Shown: positions 46,190 to 55,239 of the stretch, one piece after another
Numbering within the stretch: position 1 is the first letter of the stretch
Layout: every line of letters starts with the position of its first letter
Assembly: GCA_903918755.1 (NCBI GenBank)
Contig: CAIXFN010000072.1
Location: 1-64,000, forward strand
DNA from: an uncultured Pedosphaera sp.
GTDB lineage: Bacteria; Verrucomicrobiota; Verrucomicrobiia; Limisphaerales; Pedosphaeraceae
Length of the DNA: 64,000 bases
Direction of reading: 5' to 3'
Translations under genes and position numbers: made by a program
Notes under the pieces: model-generated
Databases searched by the model: none
The model's input: the letters and a program-made list of their open reading frames with translations, nothing else
What the model was told of the DNA's origin: nothing

Positions 46190-47377
46190 TCAGTAAACGG
46201 CCAAACCCGGAACCAGTCTTTGGGTAATCGGTGTTCCCAAGCCGGTTACCTCGTCATACTTCGGGGTGGCGCTGAAGCCGCCATTGCTGCCGCTGGTCAC
46301 ATCGTTGAAGAAATATCCATAAAGGGAAGCCCCGAGGGAATTGAGGCTGCCCGCCATTTGGTACAAAGGTTTGTCGGTGCCGGAAAGCCGGGATTTTTTT
46401 GCGGCCACCCGTTGTTCATTGGCGAGCGCCACCACCGCTCCCCACATCGGGCAACTGGCGCTGGTGCCACCGACTTGGAACCAGCCCTTCTGCCCGCTGT
46501 AGGCGGTGGTGTCATAGACGGTAACACCGGTATTGGGATCGGCCACCATGGCGACGTCCGGCACCGAACGGCCCGCGGCGCTTTGCCAGCCATTTTGATA
46601 AGCCGGCCGGGCGAAATAGGCGCTGAAGCCGCCGCCGCTGCCCGCCCAACCCACTTCGGGAGCGATCAAATTGCCGTTGGCATCCACATACAAACTGGTG
46701 CCGCCCACCCCGGTCACGTTGGGCGAAACGGATGGCCAGATGACGCCGGATCCGTTGTCACCCGAGGAGGCAAAAAACGACACGCCCGTCTTGGTAAAAT
46801 GGGATTCGTAACTGCTTTCCGTGGAGAATTCCGCAGCGCCCCAACTCATGGAGACAATGTTGGCTCCGGCCTTGACGGCGGAATCCACCGCCGCAACCAG
46901 GGCCGACAGGCTGGCGGAGCTGGCGACCGCGAGGATGATTTTAGCCTTGGGTGCCAGAGCGTGGGCCCATTCCACATCCAGGGAGGTCTCCAGCGCCCAG
47001 CCCGCATCCACCCCCAACTTGCCGTTGGGAGTAATGATTTGAATGGTGGTGGTGGGAATCCCAAATCGGGTGCTGAACACGTTGAGGTCGTTTTGAATCG
47101 TCGGGCTGCCATAGGCATCCACGATGGCGATCACCTGGCCGGCGCCGCCGTTGGTCATTTGGTCCAGTCCATAGGCGTGACGGATCTGGAAGGGGACATA
47201 GCCCACTGGGGAAGTGGACGCCATGGGGTGGATATGCAGCGGGGGGCGCGCCTCAATATTAATGGTCGGACCGTCTTGATCGTCCGAATCGCGTTGCGCC
47301 AGAGCCGGAATCGTGACGAAACACACGGCCAGCGCGTTAAGGGTAATAAATATGCTTTGGACTTTTTTGGTAAGCAT
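46190..47377 (-). CDS. Secreted sedolisin-type (S53) peptidase without propeptide
   Basis: ATG 47377 gives 395 residues with a signal peptide (SIFITLNALAVCFVTIPALAQ). Catalytic residues of family S53 are visible: Glu130 and Asp134 in WALETSLDVEWAH, Asp207 in SSGDNGSG and the nucleophile Ser306 in VGGTSASCP. A Ca2+ site is likely in FFNDVTSGSNGG and the closing YDEVTGLGTP. The catalytic domain starts right after the signal peptide, near residue 58 (PVGYVPFQIRHAYGL), so the roughly 180-residue propeptide of typical sedolisins is absent. It is an exported serine-carboxyl peptidase. Confidence 0.87.
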   Translation of the reverse strand: MLTKKVQSIFITLNALAVCFVTIPALAQRDSDDQDGPTINIEARPPLHIHPMASTSPVGYVPFQIRHAYGLDQMTNGGAGQVIAIVDAYGSPTIQNDLNVFSTRFGIPTTTIQIITPNGKLGVDAGWALETSLDVEWAHALAPKAKIILAVASSASLSALVAAVDSAVKAGANIVSMSWGAAEFSTESSYESHFTKTGVSFFASSGDNGSGVIWPSVSPNVTGVGGTSLYVDANGNLIAPEVGWAGSGGGFSAYFARPAYQNGWQSAAGRSVPDVAMVADPNTGVTVYDTTAYSGQKGWFQVGGTSASCPMWGAVVALANEQRVAAKKSRLSGTDKPLYQMAGSLNSLGASLYGYFFNDVTSGSNGGFSATPKYDEVTGLGTPITQRLVPGLAVY

Positions 47378-48102
47378 GATGTCAGTGTTGTTTTTAAAGG
47401 TTTCGAACTGATTTCTGTTTATTTCGTCTCGATTATGATGCATGGACAGGTCCGGCTTAGACAAGCAATATTGATGCCATAACTGCTTTTATTCAGCGGA
47501 TCATAATTCCCGCCAAGCCGCCAAGGCGTTGTGAAGGTTCCGCCGCGGCGAGCCCGGCGGGAATGCGCTGGCAGCCGCGGCGAAACCAGTTCAGCGGTTT
47601 CGAAAGGGGGCAAAAATCGGTCGAACGATTTTGGCCGCTCCCGCCCCAGTACAACTCGCAAAAGTGCGGAACGACGGAGCTGCGCCGGCAGGCTTGCAGG
47701 CCATTTCCCTTCCCCATTGCGTTCGCCACATCAGGGCTACCCAATTTGTGCGTGGAAGGTCGGAAATCGCCCGATGCAAGAAAGGCGAGCCGGATTCTTG
47801 GTCGTTATCTGCCGAAAGGGACGCACCCCTTAGGGCAAGGCAAACAATTGGGGGAATCCCCAATGGCCAATTTTGGGGGCGGGGTTCAAAATGACCCCGG
47901 GTGAAAAATGGTTAAAATCCTCGAAATGCACAAATTATCCCACCATTCGGTCCCGAAAATTACTCTCGCGCAATCGTCCGCCTGGGAAGCAACGCTCAAC
48001 CCGGCCCTTCGCGGGATTTGTTTAGGTCACGTATTTTTACGGCAGGGATGGCGGAATAAACGGTTCGATTGATGGCAATTCAAGCAAATTTTTGGAGATC
48101 TT
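47378..48102. other. 725-bp non-coding region with a repeat copy
   Basis: There is no supported gene in this gap. It contains the first copy of a GC-rich dispersed repeat (47533-47580) and otherwise low-information sequence. The frames that are open here are short and overlap in opposite directions. The last 60 bp are AT-richer (GGTTAAAATCC onward) and could carry the promoter of the gene at 48103. Confidence 0.5.
47533..47580. repeat. Dispersed GC-rich repeat, copy 1 (partial)
   Basis: The core GAAGGTTCCGCCGCGGCGAG followed by CCCGGCGGGAATGCGC also occurs at 49203 and 57219. The core folds as CCGCCG with CGGCGG. Beyond the first 45 bp this copy diverges from the other two. Confidence 0.65.
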
Positions 48103-49206
48103 GTGGCTCTATCACTAAAATCGGAATCTGGCTCGGAAAAATCCCTGGAATCGAAACTCGAACGCGCCATAACCACCGCCGTGGAGCGCATTCAAAACGA
48201 AGGGGACAGACGGAAGTCCGAGCTGATGGCGGCTTTCGCGGAGGAAAGAGCGGATGGTTTTAAACAATTCCAGGCCGCGGCTGATTTGCAGATGCGTCAG
48301 GTGGCTTGGGATTACAACCGGATTCTTAAATGGACGGGTCTGGCTTTGGCAGTCATCGCCTGTCTAGCCACTCTGCTAGGGATCAAGGCTTATTTCGAAT
48401 GGAAGCCAACGACGAGTAGGTCCGTCACTTTGCCGACCGCGCAAGCAGCCCCCAAAGCTCAACACACTTCCGACATTATCATGGCCAGGCCGTTGGCGGC
48501 TGCCCGCATACCAGACCAGGTGACGTTGAAAGCAATCGAAGACGTTACCATGTCCGAGCACCCACTGAGCGATGCCCAATGGAGATTTGTGATTGTTCCG
48601 GCCCTGGCTGCGATTTCCAATGATCTAGTGCTTGTGGAGTATGAAATAGCGCAGACCCAGACACACCTCTCCGATATCCAGGCCAGCCGGGATTTTATGC
48701 TTACCGTACTGAGCGCCCTGAGTGATGATCGAGACGCTTATGAAAGGCTTTTTCAGTTGAGTCGCGACGCCAGCTCACCTTTCCGAAAAGCGGCCGACGA
48801 TGCCTACCGAAAAATTTGCTTAACGGATTCACGATTGGGCGAAGTCATCCAGGTTGCCATGGCCGATAGCTGGAGGAATGCCGCGGATGCCAGATATTGC
48901 GACTTGCGGGCCTATTCCAAGCACTATGCAACTTGCGCCACCGCCAGCCAAAAAGTCAAGCTGATCGTGGATGTATGTCACCGCAAAGACATCTGCAACA
49001 ATGATAAAATCTCCTGGTTTATGGACATTTATGCCCGGGACAAGAGTCTCGCGGTGGTGGCGACGGTTGGTCGGCTGGTTCATGCTGAGCCCGGCGCCGA
49101 TTTTGAGCCGCTGGCCATCCCGGAAATTTTGGATTGGTGGTCAAGCAACAAGGGGAAATACAGCGGGCCGGATCATACTTCCCACGAAGCCGTCAAGGCG
49201 TTTTGA
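48103..49206 (+). CDS. Orphan coiled-coil, single-pass membrane protein
   Basis: GTG 48103 follows GGAG (48093-48096) by 6 bp and gives 367 residues. An N-terminal charged coiled coil (about 15-65, e.g. LESKLERAITTAVERIQNEG) precedes one membrane helix (WTGLALAVIACLATLLGI, about 77-95). The remaining 270 residues are probably periplasmic and helical, with a cluster of cysteines (YCDLRAYSKHYATCATA, VCHRKDICNND). I do not recognise the family. Its base composition is less GC-skewed at third positions than its neighbours, which hints at transfer. The stop codon lies at the very start of repeat copy 2. Confidence 0.65.
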   Translation: MALSLKSESGSEKSLESKLERAITTAVERIQNEGDRRKSELMAAFAEERADGFKQFQAAADLQMRQVAWDYNRILKWTGLALAVIACLATLLGIKAYFEWKPTTSRSVTLPTAQAAPKAQHTSDIIMARPLAAARIPDQVTLKAIEDVTMSEHPLSDAQWRFVIVPALAAISNDLVLVEYEIAQTQTHLSDIQASRDFMLTVLSALSDDRDAYERLFQLSRDASSPFRKAADDAYRKICLTDSRLGEVIQVAMADSWRNAADARYCDLRAYSKHYATCATASQKVKLIVDVCHRKDICNNDKISWFMDIYARDKSLAVVATVGRLVHAEPGADFEPLAIPEILDWWSSNKGKYSGPDHTSHEAVKAF

Positions 49207-49355
49207 AGGTCCCGCCGCGGCGAGCCCGGCGGGAATGCGCCGGCGGTTTAAGGGAGATAGCGTCAGCCCATCTTAGCCACTGCCGGGCCCAGGGGCCGGA
49301 AGCGGCCAAAGAGTGCGCGAAGAGTTAGAAAATGCCGGGCGATTCCAATGGTTCG
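49203..49355. repeat. Dispersed repeat, copy 2 (~153 bp)
   Basis: It begins at the stop codon of the gene at 48103 and ends with TTCCAATGGTTCG. The first 33 bp contain the hairpin CCCGCCG/CGGCGGG. It aligns along its full length with copy 3 at 57219-57370, sharing GAAGGTCCCGCCGCGGCGAG, CGGAAGCGG-like and GAAGAGT blocks at equal distances. The two copies lie in the same orientation on either side of the kinase pair. Confidence 0.7.
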
Positions 49356-49534
49356 CCGGCGGCGATCGGGCAAAGCAAGCAGGGGCCAAGATTGTGCAAT
49401 ATTTGCCTAGCAAACGGCCACCCCAGAAAGCAAAATGGAATCCGCGCGGGGAATTGGACGGGGGGGGCGGGACACGCACTTCACCCGAAACTCAATCCAC
49501 CCGGCGAATCAGACTGGTAGAAGGGTCTCATAAC

Positions 49535-52500
49535 GTGAAGCAACCTCCGGCTCCATCCGCAGACGCCGCTTCCCGCCGCAATCTGGTTGCCGCTCTGGGG
49601 ATGCTGGTTGCGGGACTGCTCGTCACCGGGATGGTGGTTTTCTATGTCAAGGCGGAGGCGGATGGCGCCGCCCGGCGGAAGTTCGATTTTGCCAGCGAAG
49701 AGATCGAACTCAACCTCACCGCCCGACTCCAGGCTTGCGCCCAGGTCCTGTACGCGGCGGCGGCGCTGTTTGATGCCTCCGTCTCCGTCGAACGCGGAGA
49801 GTGGCGGACTTTCGTCCAGAACCTCGAGCTGGATCGGCAGTTGCCGGGTATCCAGGGCGTCGGCTTCGTGCAATTCGTCCCCCGGGCGCATTTGACGGAG
49901 CATATCCAGTCGATTCGCCGCGCCGGTTTTCCGGATTATCAGGTCACCCCGGCGGGCGGGCGGGAGAATTGCGCCCCCGTCATTTATGTGGAGCCGTTCA
50001 CGAATCGCAACCTGCGCGCCTTTGGCTATGATCTGTTTTCCGAACCCGTGCGGCGCGCGGCGTTGGAGCGAGCCCGGGATCAGCATGCCGCGGCGCTCAC
50101 CGGGAAGGTCACCCTGGTGCAGGAAACCAACCAGGGAATGCAGGCTGGCACTTTGATGTTTGTCCCGGTGTATCGTCACGGGCTGCCATTGGAAACCGTG
50201 GAACAGCGCCGCGCCGCGATCCAGGGCTGGGTTTATAGCCCCTACCGAATGGGGGATTTGATGCGCGGCACCTTGCGGGAATGGAAATCGCAGCCGAAGG
50301 ATCATCAACTTCATTTCCAGGTTTACGATGGGGACGCGGCCAGCCAGGAATCGTTGCTTTTCGATAGTGAGGAGGCTGGCGTCACCGGGCGTCCGACCAG
50401 CTCTCTGCCGACCCGGTTGTCGGCGCTCGAGTTCGCCGGTCGCCGCTGGACTTTGCGTTTCACGAAACCTGGCGGCCTGGCCGCCTCGGCGGATTACGCC
50501 AGTGCCTGGATTGCGCTTTGGGGTGGAACTCTGGTCAGCCTGCTGCTGTCCGGGTTGACGCTCTCCCAGTTGGGCACGCGCGCGCGCGCGCAGCGGATGG
50601 CCGAACAATTGACGCAAGAACTCTCGCGTAGCGAGGCCCGGTTGCACCGCTCCGCCCGCACCGGCGAACTCCTGCGCCAGGCCTTGGTGGCGATTGACGC
50701 CTGCTCCGACCTGGATGCGGCCCTCGATTGCCTGTTGCGCCGAGCCATCGAACTGGCCGGCATGGATGGCGGTGCGGCGTATCGGTTCGAGGGCCCGGAA
50801 GCGGTGCTGAAACATCAATTTGGTTTGCCGCCGGACTTCGTCGCGCTGGTGGCCCGCCGCCCGCTGGATACGGGTTACGTGAATTATGCGCTCGCGCATC
50901 CGAGTGAGCTCATCACCATCAACCAGCAGTTTCCGGACCAGCGGGCGCTGGGGGAGAAGTATGGGTTGCGGCATGTTTATTGCATCGGGCTATCCGTGGC
51001 GGGAGTTCCCTTTGGTTATGTAAACGTGGCTTCCCGGCGCGCGGAAGCGCCGGAGCAAGGGGACATCGAGGTCATCCGGATCCTCGCTTTAGAAACGGAA
51101 GCCGCGTTTGTGCGCCTGGGGGTGGAACACCGGTTGCGCGCCACGCTCACCGCCATGGCCGAAGGCGTCGTGGTCCAGACCGCCGACGGCAGGATCGTGG
51201 AGTGCAATCCCGGCGCCGAACGCATCCTCGGCTTGAGCTGCGACCAGATCAAAGGGCGCACCTCGCTGGCCCCGGAGTGGCAAGCCATTGACGAAGCCGG
51301 CCAGCCTTTCCCCGGCGCCGAACACCCGGCGATGGTGAGTTTGCGCACCGGGCGGCCCTGCCGGGACGTGACGATGGGGTTGCAACTGCCGGATGTGACA
51401 CGCCGCTGGATTCTTAGCAATGCCGAGCCGCTGTTCAGCAGTGGCAATTCCCAGCCTTATGCCGTCGTCACTTCTTTCACCGACATCACCGCGCGAAAGA
51501 GCATGGAGGAAGCGCTGCGGGAGACCCAGGCCCAACTCGTTCACGCGATGGACCAGGCCGAGTTGGCCTATTGGGAGATGGACGCGGCCACCCGGACTTT
51601 CACCTTCAATGACCGGTTTTACGCCTTGTATGGCACGACGGCGGAACGCGAAGGCGGCTACCGGATGCCTGCGGAAGTGTATGCCCGCGAATTTCTGCCC
51701 GCCGAGGAGCGGCACCTGGTCCCGGAGGACTTCGCCCGGGTGCTCGCGTGCGCCCAGGATGACTATGCGCGGGAGCACCGGATCATCCGGCGCGACGGCC
51801 AAATCCGCCACTTCGTTGTCCGCATCACCGTGGCGCGCGACACCTTGGGCCGCGTCGTGGGAGCGCGCGGCAGCAATCAGGACATCACCGCGCGCAAGGA
51901 GTTGGAAGAGCAGCGGGCAGAAGCGTTGGATCGCCTGCAGAAAATCGCCAGCCGGGTGCCCGGTGTGGTTTACCAGTATCGCCTTTTCCCTGATGGCCGT
52001 TCCTGCATCCCCTTCGCCAGCGGAGCGATGGCGGAGGCTTTCCGGGTCAGCCCCGAGGAAATTGCGCTGGATGCCACCCAGGCAATCAATTTGGTATACC
52101 CCGTTGACGCCGCGGGTTTCCTTGCCTCCATGCGGGAATCGGCCCGCGCTCTGAGCCCGTGGCGCCATGAGTTTCGGGCCAAGCTTCCGGATGGCACCGT
52201 GCGTTGGCTGCTCGGCAACTCCCTGCCGGAACGGGAGGCGGATGGTTCCACCCTCTGGCATGGTTATATCACCGACATCACCGAGCACAAGCAGGCGGAG
52301 GCCGCGTTGCGCGAAAGTGAGGAGAAGTTTCGGCTGGCGTTTAGTCATGCCAATGCGGGCATGTGCCTCGTGGATCTGGCCGGAAAGCTTTTGCGGGTGA
52401 ATAAAAAAATGGCCGACATTTTCGGCTACCACTCGTCCGAACTGGAGCGCATGAATGTCAACGACCTGGCCCTCCCCGAGCACTCGGGGCTGAGCCCGGG

Positions 52501-55234
52501 TTTTATTCAACGCGCAATTACCGGGGGCGGGGACAACGTGACTTTTGAAAAGCACTACCGTCACCGCCTGGGCCACGTTATTTATGGCGAGGTTTCCTCT
52601 TCTCTGGTGCGCGATGCCCAGGGTGAGCCTTTGTATTTTATCTCCCAAGTCCAGGACATCACCGCGCGCAAGCAAACGGAGGCGGCGCTACGCGCGAGCG
52701 AGGCCAACCTGCATCGTGCCCAGGCGATCGCTCACGTCGGCGATTGGAGTTACGATTTCCAGAACGATCTGGTGTCCTGGTCGCCCGAGGCATACCGGAT
52801 TTACGGCGTGACCCCGGCAAGCTTCGAACACACGGAAAAAGGCCTGCTCCAATTGGCTCATCCCGAAGACTTGGCGCGGCAAGTCCAGGTCCACGAAGCT
52901 CTTTTTCAGGGCCGAGCCGTTGCGCCTTACCAGTATCGCATCATCCGGCCGGATGGCGGCGTGCGCGTGGTGGAGGTTATCTCCTCGGACATCGGGTGCG
53001 ATGAATCAGGCCAGGTCAGGCGGGTGTCCGGCACGGTGCAGGACATCACCGCGCGTCAGCAATTGGAGGCGCAACGCGAGGAGGCGCTCAGCCGGCTCCA
53101 GAAAATCGCCAGCCGGGTTCCCGGGGTGGTTTACCAGTATCGCTTGTTTCCGGATGGCCGTTCCTGCTTTCCTTTCGCGAGCCCGGGGATTCGCGAAATC
53201 TATCGTGTCAGCCCGGAGGAAGTCGTGGCGGATGCCACCAAGGTATTTAATGTGATTCACCCCGAAGACCTCGCGGGCGTCGCCGCCTCGATCCAACAAT
53301 CCGCCCGCGACCTGACCCCCTGGGACCATGAGTATCGGGTGAGATTTGCGGACGGCGCCGAGCGGTGGTTGCTCGGGAGCTCTTTGCCGGAAAGGGAGGC
53401 AGACGGTTCCACCCTCTGGCATGGCTATATCACCGACATCACCGGGCGCAAGCGGATGGAGGAGGCCAAGCGGGAAAGCGAGGCGCAATTCCGGGCGACT
53501 TTTGAACAGGCGGCGGTCGGCATGGCCCAGGTGGAACTGGATGGCGGTTGGCTGCGGGTGAATGACCGGCTCTGCGAAATCACCGGCTATTCTCGGGAGG
53601 AACTGCTGGGCAAAGACTTTCAAGCGATCACGCATCCCGCGGACCTGGAGTCTGACCTCGAGCTGAGGCGCCAGTTGCTATCCGGGGAACTTTCGACGTG
53701 CCGGTTGGAGAAACGGTATATCCAGAAAAGCGGTTCTTTGGTCATCGTCAACCTGACGGTCTCCCTCGTGCGGGATGAATCTGGCGCGCCCAAATATTTT
53801 GTCTCGGTCACGGAAGACATCACTGTTCGCAAGCGGGCGGAAGAGCAAGTCAAACACCTGGCGGAGGAGTTAAACGTGATGCTCGGGACAATCACGGTGG
53901 GCGTCATCTTCCTCAAGAACCGCCGGATCCAATTAGCCAATGTCGCGCTAGACCGTATTTTCGGCTATCCTGCCGGTGGATCCGTGGGTTTGGAAACCGC
54001 GGTGCACTACGTCCGCGCGGAGGACAGCCTCCGCATCGGCCGGGAAGGCTATGCCGCGCTGGCGCGCGGCGAAGTCTATCACTGTGAAGTGGAGATGCGG
54101 CGTTTGGATGGCTCCGTTTTCCTGGCCAGTTTGACCGGCCAGGCGATCAACCCCCAGGATCTGGCGGCGGGTTCCATCTGGCAGTTGGAGGATATTTCCG
54201 AGCGCAAGCGCGCCGAGACCGCCCTGCGCCAGGCCCGGGCGCATTACCAGTCCCTGCTCGAGACCGCCAGCGACGGCATCCACATTGTCAACCGGGAAGG
54301 CAGGTTATTGGAGGCGAGTCACTCCTTCTATGTGATGTTGGGGTATTCGGCAGAAAATCCGCCGCCCCTGTTCATCTGGGATTGGGATGCGCAATGGTCC
54401 GCTGCGGAATTGCTTGCCCGCATCCAGGAGCTGCTGCAGGGACCGCTGATTTTCGAAACGCGCCACCGCCGTCGCGATGGGCAAATCATCGAAGTCGAAA
54501 TCAACAGCCGGGGGATCGATGTGGATGGCGAGCGGTTGCTTTACGCTTCCGCGCGCGACATCACGAGCCGCAAGCAGGCGGAGGCGGCGTTGCGCGCTTC
54601 GCTGCTCGAAAAAACCGTCCTGCTCAAGGAGGTTCACCACCGGGTGAAGAACAACTTGCAAATCGTGTCCAGCCTGCTGAGCTTGCAACAAAACCGCACG
54701 CACGACGCACCATTAATGGAGACTCTGGCCAGTACCGGCAACCGTGTGCGCTCCATGGCCTTGATCCATGAAAAGCTCTACCAATCGAAAAATCTCGCGA
54801 ATCTCGATCTCGCGAACTACGTGGGATCGCTTTGCCGGCAGTTGCACAACAGCGCGGGCAGCGTCCAGAACCGCGTCCGGATTGATTCCACGGTGACGCC
54901 GCCAGATCTGGCGGTCGGGCTGGATCAGGCCGTGCCGTGCGGTCTGGTAATCAACGAATTGGTCAGTAACGCCCTGAAATACGCCTTCCCCGGCGAACGC
55001 CCGGGGCGCATCCGCGTGACCTTGCAGCGCTCCCAGCCCCGGGAGATTTTGCTGACCGTGGCGGACGATGGCGTGGGTTTGCCCGTCGCATTGGATCCGG
55101 CCCACACCGCGAGCCTGGGATTGAAGTTGGTGTACCTCCTTGCCGATCAATTGCACGGGACCGTCCGCTTCACGCGAGCCGCCGGCACCGTGGTGGAAAT
55201 TCGCTTTCCCTATCCGTCCACTACCATCCCCTGA
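49535..55234 (+). CDS. Giant CHASE-GAF-9xPAS sensor histidine kinase
   Basis: GTG 49535, 8-9 bp after AGAAGGG, gives 1,899 residues; the frame is open to 49313, but that part lies in the repeat. Domain order is TM (16-38), CHASE-like sensor (about 60-270, GIQGVGFVQFVPRAH), TM (about 319-346), GAF (about 370-526), and nine PAS modules ending in DITxRK motifs (about 528-1680). HisKA_2 then carries HHRVKNNLQIVSSLLSLQQ (His1701/1702), and HATPase_c has NELVSNALKYAFPG and ADDGVG. PAS3 and PAS6 share near-identical text 387 residues apart. It is an inner-membrane kinase of the blue-light/LOV-HK-like class, and its regulator is probably the hybrid kinase 5 bp downstream. Confidence 0.9.
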   Translation: MKQPPAPSADAASRRNLVAALGMLVAGLLVTGMVVFYVKAEADGAARRKFDFASEEIELNLTARLQACAQVLYAAAALFDASVSVERGEWRTFVQNLELDRQLPGIQGVGFVQFVPRAHLTEHIQSIRRAGFPDYQVTPAGGRENCAPVIYVEPFTNRNLRAFGYDLFSEPVRRAALERARDQHAAALTGKVTLVQETNQGMQAGTLMFVPVYRHGLPLETVEQRRAAIQGWVYSPYRMGDLMRGTLREWKSQPKDHQLHFQVYDGDAASQESLLFDSEEAGVTGRPTSSLPTRLSALEFAGRRWTLRFTKPGGLAASADYASAWIALWGGTLVSLLLSGLTLSQLGTRARAQRMAEQLTQELSRSEARLHRSARTGELLRQALVAIDACSDLDAALDCLLRRAIELAGMDGGAAYRFEGPEAVLKHQFGLPPDFVALVARRPLDTGYVNYALAHPSELITINQQFPDQRALGEKYGLRHVYCIGLSVAGVPFGYVNVASRRAEAPEQGDIEVIRILALETEAAFVRLGVEHRLRATLTAMAEGVVVQTADGRIVECNPGAERILGLSCDQIKGRTSLAPEWQAIDEAGQPFPGAEHPAMVSLRTGRPCRDVTMGLQLPDVTRRWILSNAEPLFSSGNSQPYAVVTSFTDITARKSMEEALRETQAQLVHAMDQAELAYWEMDAATRTFTFNDRFYALYGTTAEREGGYRMPAEVYAREFLPAEERHLVPEDFARVLACAQDDYAREHRIIRRDGQIRHFVVRITVARDTLGRVVGARGSNQDITARKELEEQRAEALDRLQKIASRVPGVVYQYRLFPDGRSCIPFASGAMAEAFRVSPEEIALDATQAINLVYPVDAAGFLASMRESARALSPWRHEFRAKLPDGTVRWLLGNSLPEREADGSTLWHGYITDITEHKQAEAALRESEEKFRLAFSHANAGMCLVDLAGKLLRVNKKMADIFGYHSSELERMNVNDLALPEHSGLSPGFIQRAITGGGDNVTFEKHYRHRLGHVIYGEVSSSLVRDAQGEPLYFISQVQDITARKQTEAALRASEANLHRAQAIAHVGDWSYDFQNDLVSWSPEAYRIYGVTPASFEHTEKGLLQLAHPEDLARQVQVHEALFQGRAVAPYQYRIIRPDGGVRVVEVISSDIGCDESGQVRRVSGTVQDITARQQLEAQREEALSRLQKIASRVPGVVYQYRLFPDGRSCFPFASPGIREIYRVSPEEVVADATKVFNVIHPEDLAGVAASIQQSARDLTPWDHEYRVRFADGAERWLLGSSLPEREADGSTLWHGYITDITGRKRMEEAKRESEAQFRATFEQAAVGMAQVELDGGWLRVNDRLCEITGYSREELLGKDFQAITHPADLESDLELRRQLLSGELSTCRLEKRYIQKSGSLVIVNLTVSLVRDESGAPKYFVSVTEDITVRKRAEEQVKHLAEELNVMLGTITVGVIFLKNRRIQLANVALDRIFGYPAGGSVGLETAVHYVRAEDSLRIGREGYAALARGEVYHCEVEMRRLDGSVFLASLTGQAINPQDLAAGSIWQLEDISERKRAETALRQARAHYQSLLETASDGIHIVNREGRLLEASHSFYVMLGYSAENPPPLFIWDWDAQWSAAELLARIQELLQGPLIFETRHRRRDGQIIEVEINSRGIDVDGERLLYASARDITSRKQAEAALRASLLEKTVLLKEVHHRVKNNLQIVSSLLSLQQNRTHDAPLMETLASTGNRVRSMALIHEKLYQSKNLANLDLANYVGSLCRQLHNSAGSVQNRVRIDSTVTPPDLAVGLDQAVPCGLVINELVSNALKYAFPGERPGRIRVTLQRSQPREILLTVADDGVGLPVALDPAHTASLGLKLVYLLADQLHGTVRFTRAAGTVVEIRFPYPSTTIP

Positions 55235-55239
55235 ATTCT

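Noticed and set aside
47419-48068. Several 60-110-codon frames between the S53 peptidase and the orphan membrane protein
   Set aside because: They overlap each other on both strands, contain the dispersed repeat and show no family features.
49313-49534. 74-codon N-terminal extension of the giant kinase
   Set aside because: It overlaps the dispersed repeat and is not hydrophobic, whereas GTG 49535 has a ribosome site and is followed directly by a signal-anchor.
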